The notes beneath the pieces are model-generated. The model did not search any database. It was given only the letters and a program-made list of their open reading frames with translations, and had not been told where the DNA came from. The position numbers and the translations under genes were made by a program. From contig MU119665.1 of NCBI GenBank assembly GCA_014904845.1, forward strand, positions 5,416-30,961: a DNA stretch of 25,546 bases, written 5' to 3'. This document shows positions 20,101-25,546 of this stretch, in pieces (within the stretch, counting starts at the first letter, position 1; every line of letters starts with the position of its first letter). The stretch comes from Acephala macrosclerotiorum. Lineage: Eukaryota > Ascomycota > Leotiomycetes > Helotiales > Mollisiaceae.

Positions 20101-21899
20101 AATATAAATATTAAATTTTTATTAAATTATTATAATAATAAATTAAATATATATTTTTTTTATAATAATATAACGTATAAATTAATTATTTAATATAATT
20201 ATTATTTAAATATTATTAATTTTTTTAAATTTATTAAAAAAAATTTATTCAAGTTTTTTATTTTTATATTTATTAGTAATTAATCGATTTTTTCGATTTT
20301 ATTATTTTCGAAAAAATTTTTATATTTTTATATTTAATAAAAATTTTTTAATAATAAATCGTTATAATATCGCGATTAATATTATATTAAATATATTTTT
20401 AAAATTTAAAATATATTTATTATCGTTTTTTTATTATATATTTTATTAATTAATAATTTAATTTATTATAAATATAATATTTTTTTTAATAAAATTTCTT
20501 TTAATAATTATAATTTACGTAATAATTATTATATTTTTTTTATTAAATTAAAAAAATCGAAAAATTACAATTATTTTATATTTACGTTTTTCGTATATTT
20601 AATCAATTTTATTATAATTTTTTTTAATTTTTTTTAAAAATTACAATTGAAATTATTATTATATTATTAAGTTTTTTATAAACGTATTATAATATTAATT
20701 ATAAATCGTAATTTAATATAAACGTTTTTAAATATATTTATAAATTTATATAATATAAATTTATATTTTTTAATATTTTTATAAACGTTAATAATTTAAT
20801 TTCGAAGATTATATTTTATATAATATTCGTTTAATAAATTATATTAAATTTATTAAAATTAATTAAAAAATAATTAAAAATATTTTAATTTAATTTTAGA
20901 TTAATTAATAATAATAATTCGTAATAATATAATTTTTTTTATAAAAATATATACAATTATCGATTTTTGTTCGTTTTAAAATATATTTAAATTTTATTTA
21001 TTATTATTATAAAATTAAAGTTTTTTTTTACGATTTTATTATAATAAAATAAATTTATATAATTTTTAAATATAATAAAAAAAAATTTATTGTATTAATT
21101 TTTTAATAATTCGATTTTAAAATAATAATTATAAAATATTTATAATTTAACGTTAAAAATATTAAAAAAAAATTTATTATATTTTTTATTAAATTTATAA
21201 ATAATTTTATTAATATATTTTATTAAAATTTAAAAATTATTATATTAAAAATTATTATTTAATTAAATATTTTAATTAAAATTTATATTTTTTTAATTTT
21301 ATAAATTATTTTATTAATATATTAATTAATAAAATTATTAATTTAAAAAATATATATTAAAATATTATATATTCGAAATTCGAAATTTATAAAATTAAAT
21401 ATTTAAAATATTTAAAATTTAAAAATATTATAATCGTAAAAATAATATTATTTTAAACGATTTTTTTAAATATTAATTCAATTTTATTTAAAATAAATAT
21501 AAAATTTATTTTTGTTTATAATAATTTTTTCGAGTATTTTTATAATTCGTTTTTCGTTTTTCGATAATTATACTTTTTATTCGTATAAAATATTTTATAA
21601 TTTTTAAATAAAAATTAATATTATTTTAAAAAATATATTTTTCGTTTATTTATTAAAATTATTTTCAAAATATTTTTATTTAATATATTTTATATATTTA
21701 TTTTATTTATAATATTTAATATTAAATATAATAAATATATTAATTATTATTTTATTTAAATTTTAATTTTTTATATCGATTAATAAATTTTATATTTTTT
21801 TTTAATATTATTTTTTATTTTTTTAAATATTATTTCGAAAAATATAAAATAAATATTTTTAATAAATATTTTTATAAAATGTTTTTTAATAATAATTTG

Positions 21900-23720
21900 T
21901 AAAAACTTTATATAATTATAATGTAATTAATCATTTATTATAAAAACCAATATTAATTTTTATTAAATTATATATTATTTATATAATACGAATTATTTTA
22001 ATTATAAACGAAAAATATTAAATTTAATTAATTTTTTATATATATTTTTTTAAATTTTTTAAAATTTAAAATTTTATTCAAAAGTTGTATTTAAACGTAT
22101 AAAATTATATATTGAAACTTTTTTAAAAAGAAAAAAAATTTATCGATTAATAATAATATTTTATATCGTTTGAAACTTTCGATTTATTATTTTACTAATA
22201 TCGAACAACGAAAAAAATTAAAATAATAAAAAGACGATCGTAGAAATAATATTTGAAAAAGTATTTTATATATAATCAAATATTAAAAAAACGATTTTCT
22301 ATGTATTATTTATTATTAATTTTACGAGAAAACAATTTATTTATTAATAACAAATAATTATTTAAACAAATTAATTTGAATTTTTTTATTTTACTATTTA
22401 AACGAATATTTATTTCGATATTTAAATTAGAAAAGTCTAAAAATATTCTGAAAACGTTTTACTTTGTTAAACATTTTTTCGAATACGTTACTCGAGTAAT
22501 TTATCGAATATCAAACGATAATATAATTAATAAAAAAATAAAAAAAAAAGTAAAAATATAAAAATAAATTAAAATTAAAAAAAAAACGAATCGAAAACTA
22601 AAATCGAATAAAAACAATTAATAACGCGTAAAACTTTAAAATAATAAAATAAAAACTATTAATAATACGTTAAATTCGATTATAAATTTAATATAAACTC
22701 GATTTAATACTCGATATTTAACGAATAAAATTATAAAAAAATTGTTTTTCTTTGTTTCAATATTAAATAATATATTATAAATTTATTCTAAAGAATTTCG
22801 ATATTAAAATTTATACGTCGAAAACGTTAAATTGAAAACTATAAACGAACGATATAATTATAAAATTTCGAATTCGAAATTAAATATTTATTTAATTATT
22901 TTTTCGATAAAATAATTTTAATATCTCGATATTAAATAAATATAAAATTTATTAAAAATAAAAATATTTTCGATTTTAAATTTGAAATTAAAAATAAAAA
23001 AAATATAAATTTAATTTTGAAATAAATATTAAATAAAAAATTAATAAAAAAATAAATCTAAAATTAAATTAATATTTAATAATAAAATTAAATATAAACG
23101 TTATAAAAATAACAACGATAAATTGAATATTAAAAATAAAAAATATACTTGAAAAATAATTTAAATAAATTTTCTTTTTAAAAAAATAATTAATATAATA
23201 ATAATAAAATCTCGTTTATAAATTTAATTCGAATTATTTACTAAAGAATCAATTTTGCGAAATAAATTGTATATAATTAAAAAATCGATATAAATAAAAT
23301 AAAACTCGAAAAAATTTTTTTTTTTTTAAAAATTTAATCGAATTAAACGATTTTATTATATTTTATAGTTTAACGATCGTTAATAAATAATAAAATCAAC
23401 AAACAAATAAAATATCAAATTTAATCAAAGTATTCAAATATAGCGATTTCATTAGTTTATTAAAAAATTCGATAGTCTCGTGATTTCGAACTAATATATA
23501 ATCGATTCAATAAAAAATATTAAAATCTCGATTTACGTGCGATCGTACTACGTTTACAATTATAATATATCAATTAATTTAAACTATATAAAATTGATAA
23601 ATACGTTAAAATTTAATTAAATATCGTTAAATTTCAAATTTTAAACAATTTTATTAATTCGTTATTACGTAAATCAATAGAATATAATTTCATTTAATAA
23701 AAATCGCGATCGTAAAATTT
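21900..23720. other. Less saturated patch of the AT-rich block
   Basis: Cytosine and guanine outside CpG are visibly more frequent here than in the rest of the block (for example AAAACTA, AACTCGA, GAAGACG-like words, CAACAAACAAAT), and the plus strand is A-rich with C more common than G outside CpG. It may be younger or less completely mutated repeat DNA. No gene is recognisable. Confidence 0.45.
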
Positions 23721-24300
23721 TAAATATATTTTTATTTTAAATATTAAATATTTTTATAATTATATAATTTTTAAAAAAAAAATTTAAAAAGTTTTTCTTG
23801 GAATTATATATTAAATAAAATAAATTATATTAATTAAATCGATCGTAGTATTTTAATATAAAAATTTATAATAAATATATTTTTATTTAAAATATTAAAA
23901 TAATTATATAATTTTTAAAAAAAAATTTAAAAAGTTTTTTTTTTAAAATTATATATTAAATAAAATAATTCAAATCGATTAAATTAATAATAATAATTTA
24001 ATAAAAAAAACGAAAATTTTAAAAAATATTTTTTTAATATAAAATTTTATTAAAAATATATTTTTATTTTAAATATTAATATTTTTAATTATAAAATACT
24101 TTTTAATTTAAATATATAATTTTAAAAAAAAAAATTTAAAATATATTTTTTTAAAATTATATATTAAATAAAATAATTTAAATTAATTAAATCGATTATA
24201 ATAATTAAATATAAAAACGAGAATTTTAAAAAATATTTTTTTAATAATATAAAATTTCGTAAATAATACGTTTTTATTTTAAATATTAAAAAACTTATTA
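23720..24300 (+). repeat. Decayed tandem array (about 150-210 bp period)
   Basis: The sequence ATATTTTTATTTTAAATATTA recurs, with small changes, at about 23724, 23876, 24057 and 24266. Three of the copies are followed by a similar poly-A plus AATTTAAAA block and then by AATTATATATTAAATAAAAT. Spacing is uneven (about 150, 180 and 210 nt). This is probably an old tandem or nested repeat degraded by mutation. Confidence 0.6.
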
Positions 24301-24690
24301 ATTTATTAATTTTATTATTTAATAAAATTTTAAATTTTATTTTAATAATTATATTAATTTTAAATACTTATAAAATACTCAAATTAAAAACTAATAATTT
24401 AAAATTTAAAATAAAAATAAATTATTAAAATTGAAAACTTTAAAACTTTTTATAAAAACGTTTTTATGAAATTTACAAAATAAAATATACGTCGAATAAA
24501 AATAAAAAAAAACTCGTTCGTTGATTAATTCGCTTATAAATCGACAAACGAATTTTTTTTTTTTAAAACGAAAAAAATATTTTAATATTTTTTATAATAA
24601 ATTTATTAATATTTTTAATTTATTATATTTCGTTTTTTTTAATAAATTTTTATTAATTTATAATTGAAAATAATTATTAATTAATATTAA

Positions 24691-24895
24691 TATTATATTA
24701 AAAATATTATATTATTAATAATATAATTTAAACGTACGTAAATTTTTTTTTTAAATTTTAATATACGTATTAATTTATAATTAATTAAAATTATTTAAAA
24801 AAATAAAAATCGAAATATAAAAATTTTATTTTAAAAATAAAAATAAAATAATATTAATTATATACGATTTTAAATCGTATATAAATATTATATAA
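24691..24895 (+). repeat. Dispersed decayed repeat, copy 2
   Basis: Partner of 16920-17125, lying 7.77 kb downstream in direct orientation. It contains the dyad TATACGATT/AATCGTATA around 3 nt. Confidence 0.7.
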
Positions 24896-25450
24896 TATTT
24901 ATTTTAATAAATATAATATATTTATTTTTTTAATAATTTATATTTTTATTAATAATTTTAAAAATATATTTAAATAAATTAAAAACTTTTATATAAAATT
25001 TATATTTTTATTATTATTATAATTTTAAATATAAAATTTTTATTTAATTAATTTAAATTCGTTTTTATTAAATTATTAAATAATAATTTATTTTTGTTTT
25101 TATAATTAAAAATATAAATTTTTTTAATAATTTTTAATTAATATATATTATTAAATTTTAAAAATTTATAAACGTAAAAAAAAGAATTAATTTATTATTT
25201 ATATTAGTTTTATTTAATATTATATATTAAATTTTTAAAATATATAATTTATTTAATATTAAAAAATATTAATAAATTTATAATATTATAAATTCGTTAA
25301 TTAATATTCTATTTAAAAAAAATTAAATAAATTAATAAATTTTAAAATTTCAAATATTATAAATTTCAAAATTTTAAATTAAATTTTTTAATTAATTATT
25401 TTTTATAATAAAACTTTTATATATTATATTATATATAAATAATAAAAAAA

Positions 25451-25546
25451 ATTTATTTATTTTATTTATTTTATTTATTTTATTTATTTTATTTATTTTA
25501 TTTATTTTATTTATTTTATTTATTTTATTTATTTTATTTATTTTAT
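25451..25546 (+). repeat. Perfect 9-bp minisatellite (ATTTATTTT)n
   Basis: Runs of three and four T alternate between single A residues, giving a 9-nt unit repeated about ten times without visible error and continuing to the window end. Its regularity contrasts with the decayed neighbours, so it arose by slippage after the surrounding sequence had become AT-rich. Confidence 0.9.

Larger units (their letters stand above)
14786..25546. other. AT-rich, RIP-like gene-free block (right)
   Basis: Same character as the left block: about 90% A+T by eye, cytosine mostly in CpG, TpA-rich, stop-dense. No gene, RNA or intact element is recognisable. The only open frame of note, 22376-22561 plus (61 codons, almost all Lys, Ile, Phe and Asn), is a product of composition. 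Decayed repeats within it are listed separately, which supports an origin in repeated DNA. Confidence 0.85.

Noticed and set aside
22376..22561. 61-codon open frame in the right AT-rich block
   Set aside because: Composed almost only of Lys, Ile, Phe, Asn and Tyr as its base composition dictates; no domain, no supporting context.

Overview
The window looks like nuclear DNA of a filamentous ascomycete (Pezizomycotina): a gene-and-transposon island of ordinary base composition (about 5230-14785) set between two very AT-rich blocks (1-5225 and 14786-25546). Three things point this way. The introns are short, with GTAAGT/GTACGT donors, CTAAC/CTGAC-like branch sites and YAG acceptors. The AT blocks are about 90% A+T by eye, stop-dense in all frames, and look like saturated repeat-induced point mutation (RIP). 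The island carries copia-type and piggyBac-type relics. I cannot name the species.

Layout. 1-5225: gene-free AT-rich DNA. 5226-5733: boundary zone with three CACGTGA motifs and an imperfect hairpin, no gene recognised. 5734-7765: a piggyBac-type DNA transposon with recognisable terminal inverted repeats and a broken transposase on the minus strand. 7766-9336: a minus-strand copia-type retrotransposon fragment (gag with a zinc knuckle, then the protease active site) with a frameshift, an in-frame stop and loss of everything downstream. 9337-10706: no convincing gene. 10707-11057 (minus): small intact cytosolic-type protein of unknown function. 11580-11853 (minus): a two-exon gene for a 73-residue cysteine-rich secreted protein, missed by simple ORF calling because it is spliced. 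12010-12840: nested repeats and long hairpins resembling MITEs. 13036-13340: four tandem copies of a 72-87 bp repeat. 13542-14544 (plus): a five-exon gene for a 217-residue cysteine-rich secreted protein. 14786-25546: AT-rich DNA with decayed repeats and a perfect 9-bp minisatellite running off the window end.

The two secreted-protein genes are divergently oriented, about 1.7 kb apart, with the hairpin/repeat cluster between them, and the island is enclosed by RIP-type DNA. This is the setting in which plant-associated ascomycetes commonly carry candidate effectors (two-speed or AT-isochore genomes). No sequence here proves an effector role. No rRNA, tRNA, CRISPR or bacterial-type operon was seen.
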